The notes under the pieces are model-generated. The model was given only the letters and a program-made list of their open reading frames with translations. It was not told where the DNA came from and searched no databases. Below are positions 20,574-31,809 of a stretch of DNA of 64,000 nucleotides, piece after piece. Positions within the stretch are counted from its first letter, which is position 1, and every line of letters starts with the position of its first letter. The position numbers and the translations under genes are program-made. This stretch comes from Periplaneta americana (lineage: Eukaryota; Arthropoda; Insecta; Blattodea; Blattidae), in NCBI RefSeq assembly GCF_040183065.1, contig NC_091119.1, positions 201,424,043-201,488,042 on the forward strand, in the 5' to 3' direction.

Positions 20574-22007
20574 AACTAGCCGTACCCGTGCGCTCCGCTG
20601 CACCTGTTAGAAATAAATATAAAGTAATTACATAATTAAAATAGGACGTTTGATCCAGGGAACAACTTTTACAACAGCGCAAGATAATCTGCTTCGCTCA
20701 TTACCCAATTTTTTTTGCATTGCATTTATTGCATATATATTTTATGTATTTTAACACGATTCAATTGAGCATAGTTAAAATTTGAATTATAAAATAATGG
20801 ATTGCTAAGCTAACGTACTATTACTTACTTACAAATGGCTTTTAAGGAACCCGAAGGTTCATTGCCGCCCTCACATAAGCCCGCCAGCGGTCCCTATCCT
20901 GTGCAAGATTAAGCCAATCTCTATCATCATATCCCACCTCCCTCAAATCCATCTTAATATTATCCTCCCATCTACGTCTCGGCCTCCCTAAAGGTCTTTT
21001 TCCCTCCGGTCTCCCAACTAACACTCTATATGCATTTCTGGATTCGCTCATACGTGCTACATGCCCTGCCCATCTCAAACGTCTGGATTTAATGTTCCTA
21101 ATTATGTCAGGTGAAGAATACAATGCGTTCAGTTGCATACTTAATCAATACAGTCTCGTTGTTCGTTAATTCTCTGAGATTAAAATGAGTGTACATAAAT
21201 ATTATTTTAAGAAATACAGAAAACGAATGTACAAAATAGCCTATCATATTTTCTGTGCATAAGAAGCTATTTTAATCTTACCTGTCCTCGATTTACTCAG
21301 ACGTTACTGTAATAACATTATAGCATTATGTCCATCTAGAGAAACTACACTTTCGAATGGTGAAATAATAAATAAATTATACAAATCGGTAATTTAGCTT
21401 CTGATATTACTTCATACAAACACAGAAACATTCTTTGTAGGCTATGTTTAATAGCTTTTGATTGTTGATGTCCAAGGCCCCTGTTTCGATTGTGGTTGTC
21501 CAAGGCCCCTTATAGACGAAGTCATTTGTTCTTAATTCATTGCACCGTCTTAGATGGCGTTATTTTAATTTTAAAACTCATTTATCTCATTAAATATCAG
21601 TCCTATCAAAATTTTGTAAAGAATAAAACTTATCGGAAATCATTTTTAAAGAAACTTTTGTTATGTAACATTTTTCACAAAAATCAATAATAAGCGAGAT
21701 ATTTCGATTTATTTAATTCAGGCCCCCTTATAACCCCTCCCCCTTTAAATAAAGTATTTTGAATGCCATATAGCCTAAAATCTAAGTTACAACGAACTTA
21801 ATTTATATTCCAATTTTCATCGAAATCCGTTCAGCCATTATCGCGTGAAAAGGTAACAAACATACAGACAGACATACATACAAACAAAAATTTCAAAAAA
21901 GCGATTTTCGGTTTCAGGGTGGTTAATTATATATGTTAGGACTAATTATTTTTGGAAAATCGAAAATTACCAGAAAAATTTCGGCTACAGATTTATTATT
22001 AGTATAG
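20574..22007 (-). mobile_element. Helitron-like element, copy 2, carrying LINE A
   Basis: Reverse orientation of copy 1: begins AACTAGCCGTACCCGTGCGC (3' hairpin end) and finishes GATTTATTATTAGTATAGAT (5' end). Interior matches copy 1 in blocks (for example ACCTGTCCTCGATTTACTC, and AAAGCGATTTTCGGTTT). A LINE A fragment is inserted at about 20822-21138. Several hundred bases differ from copy 1, so the two copies are different derivatives. Confidence 0.75.
20822..21138 (-). pseudogene. LINE family A fragment A3, with intact frame and tail
   Basis: The minus-strand frame reads SSPDIIRNIKSRRLRWAGHV, RMSESRNAYRVLVGRPEGKR and YDDRDWLNLAQDRDRWRAYV to MNLRVP and a stop. The element ends about 20 bases after that stop in TTGTAAGTAAGTAA. 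It shows the true 3' end of family A: almost no 3' UTR and a (TAAG)n tail. It is heavily 5' truncated. Confidence 0.85.
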
Positions 22008-22847
22008 ATGTTGTAGTAGAATCATAACCTGGGCCATGGATTAACAAATGAAGTTCTTTAAAGAGTGCATTGCGGGTGGCATCGACACAACTCCTATAAG
22101 AGGCAATGTTGCCATTTTTCCTACAATATTCTCGACTGATACGATTCAAATTTGTAGAGTTGTGTCAGTTACTCTTTCTTCATGGGATTTTCCCATATTT
22201 GAAGTTCAAAATGGAGAGTCGACCCGATTTTGTTGCAGGTTCCCATGTTCGACCCTCCTCCAGTCGAAGTGACGTCAGAATAAACACGTTCTTACATGAA
22301 AGCGCGGTGTTTACATTACCGTTGGGAATTGTTTTCAAGGAGGATTCTAACACGATCTCTCTTACTTCCATTGTATTTACCCATCGTAAATGGGAGCACC
22401 CTTCAGGAGATGTCGTGTCCAGCTCTACGTGACCTGCTATTAGCACCGAAACCGTTTAATGAGCTGCTGCAGAGCTGAAAATGCTGCAGATTCGATCTCG
22501 GATTGGGGCAGAGGTCGTTCCGGGTGCCGACCTGGTAGCCAAAGTAGGAAATAATTCGCGGCGTTCTTCGAGATGATGTAGGGAGCCCTTTGCATTCCAT
22601 GATTTTGAGTAATGCACCCGGTTCAGATAACCATCTGTACGTCATAAGGAAAAAGTGCACTTTTGGATCACAGATTTTGATATTTCTGTTTCTGATAGAA
22701 GTCAGTGATGTAAAACGAATCATAATAAAGAAAAATTATAACAAAGCTCAAAGGTTGCCGACTTATTGCCAGAGAAAGTCGTGGTCTGCTGCCTTTTTTG
22801 GTTAAGGATATACTTGGGTGAAATTTGAATTTTCTTCACGTTTAAAC
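22008..22847. other. unassigned region
   Basis: Several overlapping 75-108-codon frames on both strands without recognisable motifs; GC is somewhat higher at 22200-22560. No transposon ends are found before element E starts. It could contain host exons, but nothing decides it. Confidence 0.3.
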
Positions 22848-22849
22848 TA

Positions 22850-23950
22850 CACGGACATCATTTTATTTTTGCTTTAACTATTATTGTACCTGTGTTTCTG
22901 AATGTACTTCACTCCCACCCTTTCTACTAATGAAGTTCAACCGTCCTCCACACAGATCCAAGACCGCATATACAGTCATAGTAGCCGTACGGTCATAGTA
23001 AACAGTACGTTCCAAAAATATGTTCGCGTTTTCCAGTGACGAAAGAGCTTTCAATATTGCATCATTTTCGCAAAGGTACTGTCGTCCATTTGCCTACGTC
23101 GTATCCCGGTTTCCCCCACCAGCTTTTATTCGCCAGCTAGTGGCTGGGCTGTCTTAGCTCTTTTCTGAGAACATTAATTTCTGTTAGGAATTGGACGTCT
23201 ACGTAATATCATACAACTGTTTAAAATAACTTAAATAAAAGGGCCTTGTTAAGTAATTAACTGTCACGTGATTTCCTCCCTTTCTACGACCCAGCGACAT
23301 AACCACTTGGACGGACAGTAGATAGCATGTCTGAGTAATTTTATATTTTCGGATCGGGCAGAAGTGACGATTGAATTTACAGTATGTAAGGTATTCTTTT
23401 ATAGATTAGGTACAGAATTATTTCAACATGAATTACTAGTACGAAGAACGAAACTGGTAATTGGGATTAGGTACAGTAGTCTATAGTGCGATAATATGCA
23501 CATTAGAACTGAAGCCTGTATCGAAATGAACGGCCACCATTTTAAAAAATGTGTTTGAATATCCATATTATGATTATTTTTCAATTTAACTTCATTCTCA
23601 ATATTGTACGCTAATGTGCTGTAGACAGTATAATATACACTGCATAATGAATACGTCCACATGGACAGCTCAGTTCGTGAGTAAAAACACTCAGTGTTAA
23701 TTTAGTACTGTATTTTGATTAAACAAAAACCTAATGAAAATTATCAAACTGAAAAGCGCAATATTTCCTAGTTTACGTAAATGGATGAACTACTTTTCTT
23801 CCCTCCTATACCTAGTAAAGTGATTTGTTTGTATATTACGTCAGTATCATCGAACTCCAGTCGTGGAAGGGGGTAGCAAACGGCGTCTGATCGAGAGGTA
23901 TAGGCAAGTTAATATTAAAAAATGTTAGTAAAAATAAAATGATGTTCCTG
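22850..23950. mobile_element. element E, copy 2 (1101 bp)
   Basis: Termini CACGGACATCATTTTATTTT and (read inward) CAGGAACATCATTTTATTTT, with TA at 22848-22849 and 23951-23952. Aligns along its whole length with 14914-15991, including MITE L at 23079-23318. No coding. Differences between the copies are scattered, so both are old. Confidence 0.8.
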
Positions 23951-24425
23951 TAGATCTCTGAAATTTTGTACACATGTCATGTAGCATATAAATAATATCG
24001 TCTGTACGAAATGTTACCTCATTTAGTCCAAAATAATATAAATTATTAAAATTTGCGCAACCCCATGGTCCAGGGATTTTCTCCAGGAGCTCCAGTTCCC
24101 CTGTGGCATCCCAACAAATCTCCATCATCATCATCTCATTGTGTATAGCGTAGACTAGCCTCCTATGACGCACCCTTGGCAACGACTCTATCGGTAAATT
24201 GTTCTACACATCCTTCTGCTCGACGTCTTATAAATTATAAATTAAAATTTCGGGTATGTATTGTGAACATATTTCCGACCATCAGAACCCACTCGACGGA
24301 AAATGAAATTCATCTATGTCCGCCATTAGAGAGCCTTACAAATTCGAGTTGGCTTACGATTCTTAAGGTGACATGAATTGATAGCAGAACATCTCGCTGT
24401 ATTTTATACATTAAATACATACATA
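23951..24425. other. unassigned region
   Basis: AT-rich with no recognisable coding, repeat or RNA. The right end has ATACATTAAATACATACATAG, the short-repeat tail of LINE B3. Confidence 0.3.
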
Positions 24426-24790
24426 GTGTTCTGCCCAAAGGCAGGTCTTTCACTGCAAACCCAGCATTCTCCAGTCTTTCCTATTTTCTATCTTCCTCTT
24501 AGTCTCCGCATATGACCCGTATATCTTAATGTCAGCTGTCATCTGATATCTTCTTCTGCCCCGAACTCTTCTCCCGTTCACCATTCCTTCTAGTGCAACC
24601 TTCAGTATGCAGTTTCTTCTCAACCAGTGACCCAACCAATTCCTTTTTCTCTTCCTGATCAGTTTCAGCATCATTCTTTCTTCACCCACTCTTTCCAACA
24701 CAGTTTAATTTCTTATTCTGTCTGTCCATTTCACACGATCCATTCTTCTCCAAATCCCCATTTCAAATGCTTCTACTCGCTTCTCTTTAC
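24426..24790 (-). pseudogene. LINE family B fragment B3
   Basis: The minus strand encodes LERVGEERMMLKLIRKRKRN, WLGHWLRRNCILK and RRRYQMTADIKIYGSYAETK, then NRKDWRMLGLQ and a stop: the intact C-terminal 83 residues of family B. The element ends within about 40 bases of the stop beside CATACATAC-type repeats. 5' truncated. Confidence 0.8.
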
Positions 24791-25684
24791 TCCATGTTTG
24801 CAGTTTTTCTTGGGAAAGATAAATGCCATAGCTTCTCGTTGCTTTCCGCACACCTCTCTTTCGCACCTTAAAAGATCCCAGGGGACCCCAGCGTGGAGGT
24901 GAGGAGAGTGAATTTGACTAATTAGGCCCTCCGGACTTTACCGAAATTCACCGCAAAAGTAAAAATATATCAGTTCTACCAGAATTTTTAGCCCGATCAG
25001 AGACCGAGAAATCCCAATTAGCCTTTGCCTCCCCCCGTATACATTAGTGTTGTTATTATTAACACGCTACATAAACTTACATCTCTAATGTATGTCCTTT
25101 GTATACAATCACTCAGAGATTTTTTATAGCCCTCTTCCAGACAATTCTTTACATCAGGAAAATTCTTGTGTGACAGGAACCGTACATGGTCATCCGCCAG
25201 TTGTTCGTAAGCTTCCCTCAACATTACTGTATATGCGTGAACAGATTTTTACCAAATTTGGTAGTACAGAAGATAGAGTACCGATTAAGGACATCTTATA
25301 AGGCGTAAATCTTATTTCCTTAAACGTATCTGGACGTGGAAGGAATTTGTAATCTAGGCCAATGTCTCATTGATGTAATGGGAGGGAGCAGTGATTGCCT
25401 TCTGATCCTGTTAACCTGTGTTGCCAAGTTGTGAATTAATGTGTTCTGTCAGTTGAACTTACAGCATTGAAGTCGTCCATGTTTTTTATGTAAACAAATC
25501 CTGAAAAAAATATATTAAACTTGGTATGTCGCATTTTAGTGTTTTTTTAGAGAATAAATTAAAAATTTCAAACCCCACTATATTTTATTGTCTTTTGGTT
25601 AACATCCTTCAAATTTCTCTGGACCAATGAGGTTGTCAGTCGGGACTGTTAACGAGGAATTCGCTATTCATCTTCATAATTTTC
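24791..25684. other. unassigned region
   Basis: Includes a somewhat GC-richer part at 24800-24900 and a minus-strand 68-codon frame at 25018-25224 (EAYEQLADDHVRFLSHKNFP). I do not recognise it. No transposon ends seen. Confidence 0.3.
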
Positions 25685-25784
25685 TGCTGAAGGAGAGGCC
25701 TTTTACTACAACGTAGCATTCTCTAGTCTTCTCCATTTTTCATCTTCCTCTTTGTCTCCGCATAGGATCCATATATCTTAATGG

Positions 25785-26430
25785 TTTTTATGCTCGACCA
25801 TGCCGAAATGTAGTAATTATACACCTGGTAGCAGACCTTTAATGCATGTCATTAAAGTACACCTACTCATTAAAGGTCAGGTCTTTCAGCCAATGACGAC
25901 TCAGGTTACAACTGTTCAGCCAATGACAGGTCAGCTTTCTACCGTTATAAAACCGCAAGTATCGCTTATTCTCGGATATGCAATCGAAAGAGAATTAGCG
26001 AAAAGTCACGGAGGCTGGAAATCCAATACTGTCGCAGAAGGTTATGTTCTGTTACTATAATAATTAGCGTTAATTGTAAATAATATTCAAATAAATTCAA
26101 TTTCTCATCTCGTTTTTCAATGTTAATTTAATTTCAATGTTATCTCTGTAGGTTCTTATGGCCTAGCAAGGTTAATGTGGACATCTGTTCCTCGGAAAAA
26201 ATCAATACTTTCGCGTCTGCGCACATCTCACAACATACGGGGCATTGCTAAAAAATTAATAATATCAAGTTAGAAATATGGTCGAGCATAAAAAGTCGTA
26301 TGAAACTCGCCTATAATGGTAATTAAGAAGCTCGTATGAAAATTATGAAACTCGCTTGCGGTCGTTTCATAAATATCCATTCTCACTTCTTAATTACCTT
26401 CATTATAGGCTCGTTGCATAATGTACTATT
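25785..26430. mobile_element. composite insert: 17-bp perfect inverted termini plus adjacent hairpin
   Basis: TTTTTATGCTCGACCAT at 25785-25801 and its exact reverse complement at 26278-26294 bound a 510-bp unit. Next to it, 26300-26415 is a second palindrome (CCTATAATGGTAATTAAGAA versus CTTAATTACCTTCATTATAGG). Both lie inside one LINE B copy, so they came in together or one after the other. TAATG on each side may be the target duplication. The interior carries a short recombinase-like frame. Confidence 0.65.
25800..26060 (+). pseudogene. possible tyrosine-recombinase C-terminal fragment
   Basis: An 86-residue frame ends in ERELAKSHGGWKSNTVAEGYVL. The HGGWKS..VAEGY pattern resembles the end of eukaryotic tyrosine recombinases (DIRS/Crypton-like), where the Tyr is the nucleophile. 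The upstream catalytic Arg/His boxes are not visible, and QPMTTQVTTVQPMTGQLSTV is an internal repeat. The resemblance is from memory, so treat it as tentative. Confidence 0.3.
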
Positions 26431-27039
26431 ATCATCTGATATCTTCTTTTTCCCCGAACTCTTCTCCCGTTCACCATTCCTTCCAATGCATCCTTCAGTA
26501 GGCAGTTTCTTCTCAGCCAGTGCTCAGCCAATTCCTTTTTCTCTTCCTGATCAGTTTCAGCATCATTTTTTCTTCACCCACTCTTTCCAACACAGCTTCA
26601 TTTCTTATTCTGTCTGTCCATTTCACACGTTCCATCCTTCTCCATATCCACATTTCAAATGCTTTTAATCGCTTCTCTTCACTTCGTCGTAATGTCCATG
26701 TTTCTATTCCCTACAATACCACAATCCACAGAGAGCACTTCACTGGTCTCTTCCTTAGCTCTTTTTCCAGAGGATAATGTAGTTTCGGTTAATCTACATC
26801 GATTTAACCTCATGTACCTATGTTCGAAATGTAATGCCTGGAAAGTTATTGATGGGCGAACTTTTTAATGGAGAAAAACATCATAGACGTATTTCTAAGT
26901 TTTAGATCAGCGGTGACCAAAACTCGAGCTGCAGTGATTACATGCGACAGACAGCCTATGAAGTAAGGAGACGGAGGATAGGTACTTGGCATGAAAACTA
27001 CAACCAGTGGTGGTTCCTGCACTAACATCTTGATCAATC

Positions 27040-27400
27040 CCGCGGATAAAAATCTCAAGCTTTGCTGTATCAGTAATGTCACTGCTGTCATCAAGAGCCA
27101 GTGAATAATATACGATTTTTCTTGCTTCTTTTTTTAACCTTCCTCTTGAATATAATAATCAGAAATTTTCTAAATTCTTCTCTTGATACTTGGTCGAGAA
27201 ATTCGTAGTTTTTCAAAATTAAAAACTCCTTATGGACAAGTTATTTAAGCTATTTTAATCATTACTTTTTTGAGAAATTCTGTTCTATTAAAAGGCTTTA
27301 GAGCACGAGATATTTCAAACCCCATTAGGTAGCTGACTTCCTTACATTTATTTATCTCATCTTTCTCTTCCTGGCTATGATTTAAGATATGTTAATTCCT
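27040..27400 (-). pseudogene. hAT transposase remnant (GTF2IRD2-like)
   Basis: Reading the minus strand with two or three frame changes: KCKEVSYLMGFEISRALKPF, FNRTEFLKKVMIKIA, then YSLALDDSSDITDTAKLEIF and IRGIDQDV. The ALDDSSDITDTAKL pattern matches the catalytic DESTD region of hAT transposases related to general transcription factor II-I repeat proteins. Stops and shifts make it a pseudogene. Its orientation agrees with the terminal repeats. Confidence 0.7.
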
Positions 27401-27621
27401 GGCGTTTAACAGTTCGTTGGCACATAATACTGAATCAGGTTTTGTACAATATTACTATTAAATGAATAACTTATAAATAGTTACCGTCATCTAAAGATTA
27501 AGAAGATTAAAATTGAGATAAAACATAATTTTATCCTTCTAGGGAGAATATCTAAAAAATATCAATATTCATGCACGTACAGAGGAATAATAGAAACACA
27601 TAGGCTACTTAGTGGTCAGTA

Positions 27622-27662
<41 letters not shown>
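27622..27662. repeat. (AAT)n microsatellite
   Basis: Thirteen to fourteen AAT triplets inside the hAT element. Confidence 0.95.
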
Positions 27663-27664
<2 letters not shown>

Positions 27665-27701
27665 TACATTATTCAGAGTGGCAATTAATGTTTCTATATA
27701 C

Positions 27702-28455
27702 TGTAAATTTTTTTATTACTGAACAACAATGTAATTTTATTATCTCAACAATAATTATCACTCTCTACAATTTAATTTCACTCCCGTCAACAATGGGATT
27801 TGCTCTCCGCACAGCAATACAGCGTTCGTTGTTGCACTCTACAGACGACAATGACAATTTACTTGGACTATTACGAACAACAATGAACTGTTAATCTAAT
27901 ATTCACAAAGCACTATTTACAACACAGAACTGTCAGTTCTTAGTTCACAGCTCGTTTGTCTTGGCTAGTTCTTCTAGCTCAGTCACACGCGTTCACAGAA
28001 TCTCGAACCCCAGACCTTCAGAGACGATCCGCTGCACTTCGAACTCAGGTCCCCCAACTGCGGTCCACTGCACTCGAACTCCGGGCTTCAGGCTCCACAG
28101 TTACGGACACAACTCAAGTCGCGCTCTGGTCTCGAAGCTGGCTTGCTGTCCACTGACTTACTCTCTGACTGACTGACTGACTGACTGGATGACTGTCCCA
28201 AGTTCACTCGCGTGCGTAATTTATACTCACACCACAGTTTCTGGAAAGTACGAGTTCTCGATATTTCGACGCGCGTCCAGATAGCACTCCAGAGAAAGCA
28301 CTCGAACAATCCGGACCCCTCTCCTCTCCGCCGCGATCGCTCTTTCCCCTTTCTTCTCTCCGCAAGCACCAGATGCGCGCGCAACCCGCCCAAAACACGG
28401 ACGACTTAGCCTCTCCTCCGTCGGTCGTGAGATCGAATCTCACGTTGCCGTCACA
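27702..28455 (-). mobile_element. solo LTR (754 bp) of an LTR retrotransposon
   Basis: On the minus strand it starts TGTGACGGCAACGTGA and ends AAAAAATTTACA, with ATAC on both sides (27698-27701 and 28456-28459) as a 4-bp target duplication. It is much more GC-rich than its surroundings. The minus strand has a GTATAAATT TATA box (28217-28227), then a CAGT-repeat leader (CAGTCAGTCAGTCAG), and AATAAA signals near the end. No internal region remains, so the body was lost by LTR-LTR recombination. The 4-bp duplication fits Ty3/gypsy-type elements. Confidence 0.88.
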
Positions 28456-28785
28456 ATACTCCTAATTGAACCGTTGAGCGAGTCCGACAGAACAACAAAA
28501 AAGTTCTTCTCATTCTCTTACTGCTTGTAGAGAGAGAGTTTGTAGAGCGACATGATACCGCCACTGCTTGCCTTCAGTACGTGAAAGAAACACACAGCAA
28601 TGTACAGGAAACTCCTCGTACCCTTTTGAATGTCTGTGATTACACGATGTAATCACGACACCCGCTTTGGTCACCGCTGTTTTAGAACATTGTGATATGA
28701 TACATAATTGAAAATGCTGCATATTGTGTTGTCCCAATAAGTTTATCTCATAATTAAGCACAAACTCAGTAAGAAAATAAAATAA

Positions 28786-29046
28786 TTACACACGACAAAA
28801 TACTAAGGTTGCCCTTCTTATGGATTCTATGAATTGTAAATTCATATCAGGTACCGGTACCGGTTCTCTTTCCGACCGCAATGAAACACTTGGTAGCTTG
28901 CCAGTTTCAGCTAACATCCGGTAAACACGAGAAAACACACAGCTAGGTGGAAACCTTCGATTGGGAAAACGTCGTTTGTATTCCTCAACAGCAGCCAATG
29001 CATTGCCACCACAAAATGCATAAACAAAACATGTCTGCATATTCAC
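28786..29046 (-). pseudogene. mariner-type transposase N-terminal (DUF4817-like) fragment
   Basis: The minus strand reads [40 protein letters not shown] and AETGKLPSV. This matches the N-terminal helix-turn-helix seen in the 18850 transposase (IHFMYGKADGNAALARRLYQ). Only this domain remains, and no catalytic part follows. Terminal repeats are not found. Confidence 0.65.
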
Positions 29047-29231
29047 TATGCGAACGTGTATTCAGTTGCATGTGTTGCGCTGGCGTTGCGGTGCTCAGAT
29101 GCTGCCATGTGCATAAGATCAGGCGTAACACGTCAAGTATAGTACACGGAACCGCAAGACGTTTCAGTATTTCTTCCTTTAATTTCTCTCCAACTCACAG
29201 TGGTCTAGAATGCAAATTTAGCGGGACATAT

Positions 29232-30065
29232 TAATAACTTTTCAGCTACCTAACAGATTTTTATGAAATTTTACACAGTAGTTACAGGTAGCATATATGT
29301 TTTATATGCAAGCTCTCATTACGTTGGTATAAGGGGAACTACCCCTTATAGGGGGCGCAATTAGACAAAATTAGAAACTTTTCTCCTATCTGACAGATTT
29401 TTATGAAATTTTACAAAACAGTTACAAGTAGCATATATGTTTTGTATACAAGCTCTGATTACGGGGAACTACCCCTTATAGGGGGACGAAATTAGACAAA
29501 ATTAGTAACTTTTCTCCTATTTAACAGATTTTTATGAAATTTTACAAAGCAGTTACAAGAAGCATATATGTTTTGTATACAAGCTCTGATTACGTTCGTA
29601 TAAGGGGAACTACCCCTTATAGAGGGCGCAACTAGACAAAATTAGTAACTTTTCTCCTATCTGACAGATTTTTATGAAATTTTACAAAACACTTACAAGT
29701 AGCATATATGTTTTGTATACAAGCTCTGATTACGTTGGTATAAGGAGAACTACCCCTTATAGGGGGCACAATTAGACAAAATTATTAACTTTTCTCCTAT
29801 TTAACAGATTTTTATGAAATTTTACAAAGTAGTTACAGGTAGCATGTATGTTTTGTATACAAGCTCTCATTACGTTGGTCTAAGTGTAGCTACCCTTTAT
29901 AGGGGGGCACAATTAGAAAAAATTAGTAACTTTTGTCCTATCTAACAGATTTTTATGAAATTTTATACAGTAGTTACACTTAGTACATTTGTTTTGTGTA
30001 CAAACTCTGTTTAGGTTGGTGTAAGCAGAAGTGCCCCTTATAGGGGGATGCATTTAGACAAAATC
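29232..30065. repeat. tandem array, ~141-bp unit, six copies
   Basis: Each unit has ACAGATTTTTATGAAATTTT, AGCATATATGTTTTGTATAC, GAACTACCCCTTATAGGGGG and AATTAGACAAAATTAGTAAC. Start-to-start distances are about 140, 131, 141, 141 and 140. The last unit is the most diverged. 141 is a multiple of three, but stops occur in the frames, so it is not a coding repeat. Confidence 0.9.
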
Positions 30066-30780
30066 TTGTCGGGGGGAAATGTAACATTTTAGGTACTATT
30101 GCACCTTTTGGGCACTCGGGAAGTTTATTTGGTACATAATTAACAAGCTGTCATCTTGAATTCCCTGAATTATGCTGCGGAAGCAGATTCGGTTCACAGA
30201 TATTGAAATAACTGCAACCGAGAAAAATTGCACTACTGCACCTCGAAAGAATAGTGCTCATGAATTATTACTTCCGCAAATCTGCGCACCTTAAGACTAG
30301 ATTTAAAATAGAGGTAAATACTGGAGGAAGTGAAAAAAAAAATCTTTTTTGGACGAACCAAAGGGTTTTTTTTTTTCTCTCTACCTTAGCAAAGTCTGCA
30401 CTCAATGGTTATATTTATATTTTGTCCTGTGTCCATTCATGCTAATTTGACATACTATAATAACATTAAATGTAACACAAACAAACAGTGTTACATACCT
30501 AAAGAACTACTTGACATGTTGGTACCAAATATGAATGGAATCGACCACTTACAACAGAGTTACAGCACAAGGAAAACGGCAGACTCGCGGCGCTTGCCGA
30601 GTAAGAATGCTGGGTGGCGAAATGTGGCATGTTACCGGCTTCTTATCTCGCTATGCAGCCACCTCCGCTGATTAAGATTATCAATTGATTGTTACTCAGT
30701 TATATAGGAAAAATAATTTAAGGGTTTAATTTCATTTTTTTACATGTCATTTTTCTGTATTTGTCCTCCTAAATATGGAT
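30066..30780. other. unassigned region
   Basis: Mostly AT-rich with A- and T-runs near 30320-30375. Short frames only. Nothing recognisable. Confidence 0.3.
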
Positions 30781-30995
30781 TTTAGACCACTGTGCAACTG
30801 TTAGATTTCGGACAGAGGTTAAATCGATATAGGTTGGCGCAAACTACATTATCCTGAAGTATCTTACATTCTTCCTGAGCCACTCTGTATGTTTCTTCGT
30901 GATTCTGACGGAGATCGAACCCGGGTAAGCACGTTCGAAGGCAGGGAGGATAATCATTCAGCCAATGACAAGGTTTTTTTTTTTCTAGTTTATAT
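30781..30995 (-). mobile_element. tRNA-like SINE-type repeat (minus strand)
   Basis: The minus strand has TGGCTGAATGATT (A-box-like) and, about 45 bases on, CCGGGTTCGATCTCC (B-box-like). A further segment, GGTTAAATCGATATAGGTTG then CAAACTACATTAT, recurs in reverse orientation at about 26770-26835. This suggests a SINE tail or a dispersed repeat. The boundaries are uncertain. Confidence 0.45.
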
Positions 30996-31079
30996 GCTTC
31001 TTCATTATCGACGGTATTGGGGTTCGATCCACGCTGATGCATCCAAACTCTTTGCAAAGTAATAGACGCAGTGTCGTGT

Positions 31080-31800
31080 TACTTCTCCATTGTCGCTTCA
31101 CAGAACAGTCGCTATAGTTTAAGAGGGTCGCTAATAGCTTTGCTTGTCCAAGGGATGATGACTGTTCCAGGAGGGTGGATGTCGGTGCTTATTTGTGTCG
31201 ATGAGTAACTGGTGAACTGTTTGGAATACTGCCTCCTTATTCAGTGGAGTTATCAAGTCCATGATTAACTACGATAGGTAACAAATGTTAACGCCCGCAA
31301 TTACTGCAGGAGACTGAAAGAGTTTTAAATAGCCCCTATGTTTAATTGCTATGGGAACAGCAATTGGAAACAAATGACTCCGCATTCAGAGCAATTTATT
31401 TCGCTTCTTCTCCGCTAGCGTGATAATCGTTCATGATTTTTGCACATGTAGCAAACAGACTTACAGACGCCAACAACTCTTTTGTTTTCGTACACTGAAG
31501 TGTTGGGTTTCGTAACATTAGATCGATTACATGCAATCTGTATTAAGTGTAATGATTCTGCTTTGAAAGAAACGTAAATTCAGTTCATTTTATTGTACTG
31601 CATTCAACATAGACACTGAACAAGGCAATGTTCTGTTACAGCTTTTTTTCATGACCACATTTAAAACATACTTTCAAATGTACGTAATTTAGATTCGAAT
31701 TAAAGAACACTAAATTCAATTTTTTTCATATGTTGTTGACGTGACATTAATTAAATCAAAGAGGTCAATCTTGTAGCATTTACAAATATGACCAGGGGAA
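31080..31800. other. unassigned region
   Basis: No open frame above background, no repeats or tRNA-like boxes. Could be host intergenic or intronic sequence. Confidence 0.3.
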
Positions 31801-31809
31801 CTGCACGCA

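Larger units (their letters stand above)
25685..26790 (-). pseudogene. LINE family B fragment B4, split by a 0.6-kb insert
   Basis: The 3' part lies at 25685-25784 and the continuation at about 26430-26790; family B text resumes exactly (TATCATCTGATATCTTCTT after CATATATCTTAATG). Matches LKLIRKRK and the WLRRN region with frame damage. The insert is described separately. Confidence 0.75.
26907..28679 (-). mobile_element. hAT element containing a solo LTR
   Basis: The left end CAGCGGTGACCAAAACTCGA and the right end (read inward) CAGCGGTGACCAAAGCGGGT are typical hAT termini. Flanks TTTTAGAT (26899-26906) and TTTTAGAA (28680-28687) are an 8-bp target duplication with one change, the hAT size. 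A decayed transposase lies on the minus strand, and a (AAT)n run and a 754-bp LTR sit inside. Without the LTR about 1.0 kb remains, so most of the transposase is deleted. Confidence 0.85.

Noticed and set aside
28088-28443. Arg/Ser-rich minus-strand proteins of 79-101 codons
   Set aside because: They lie wholly within the solo LTR and reflect its GC-rich U3/R sequence.
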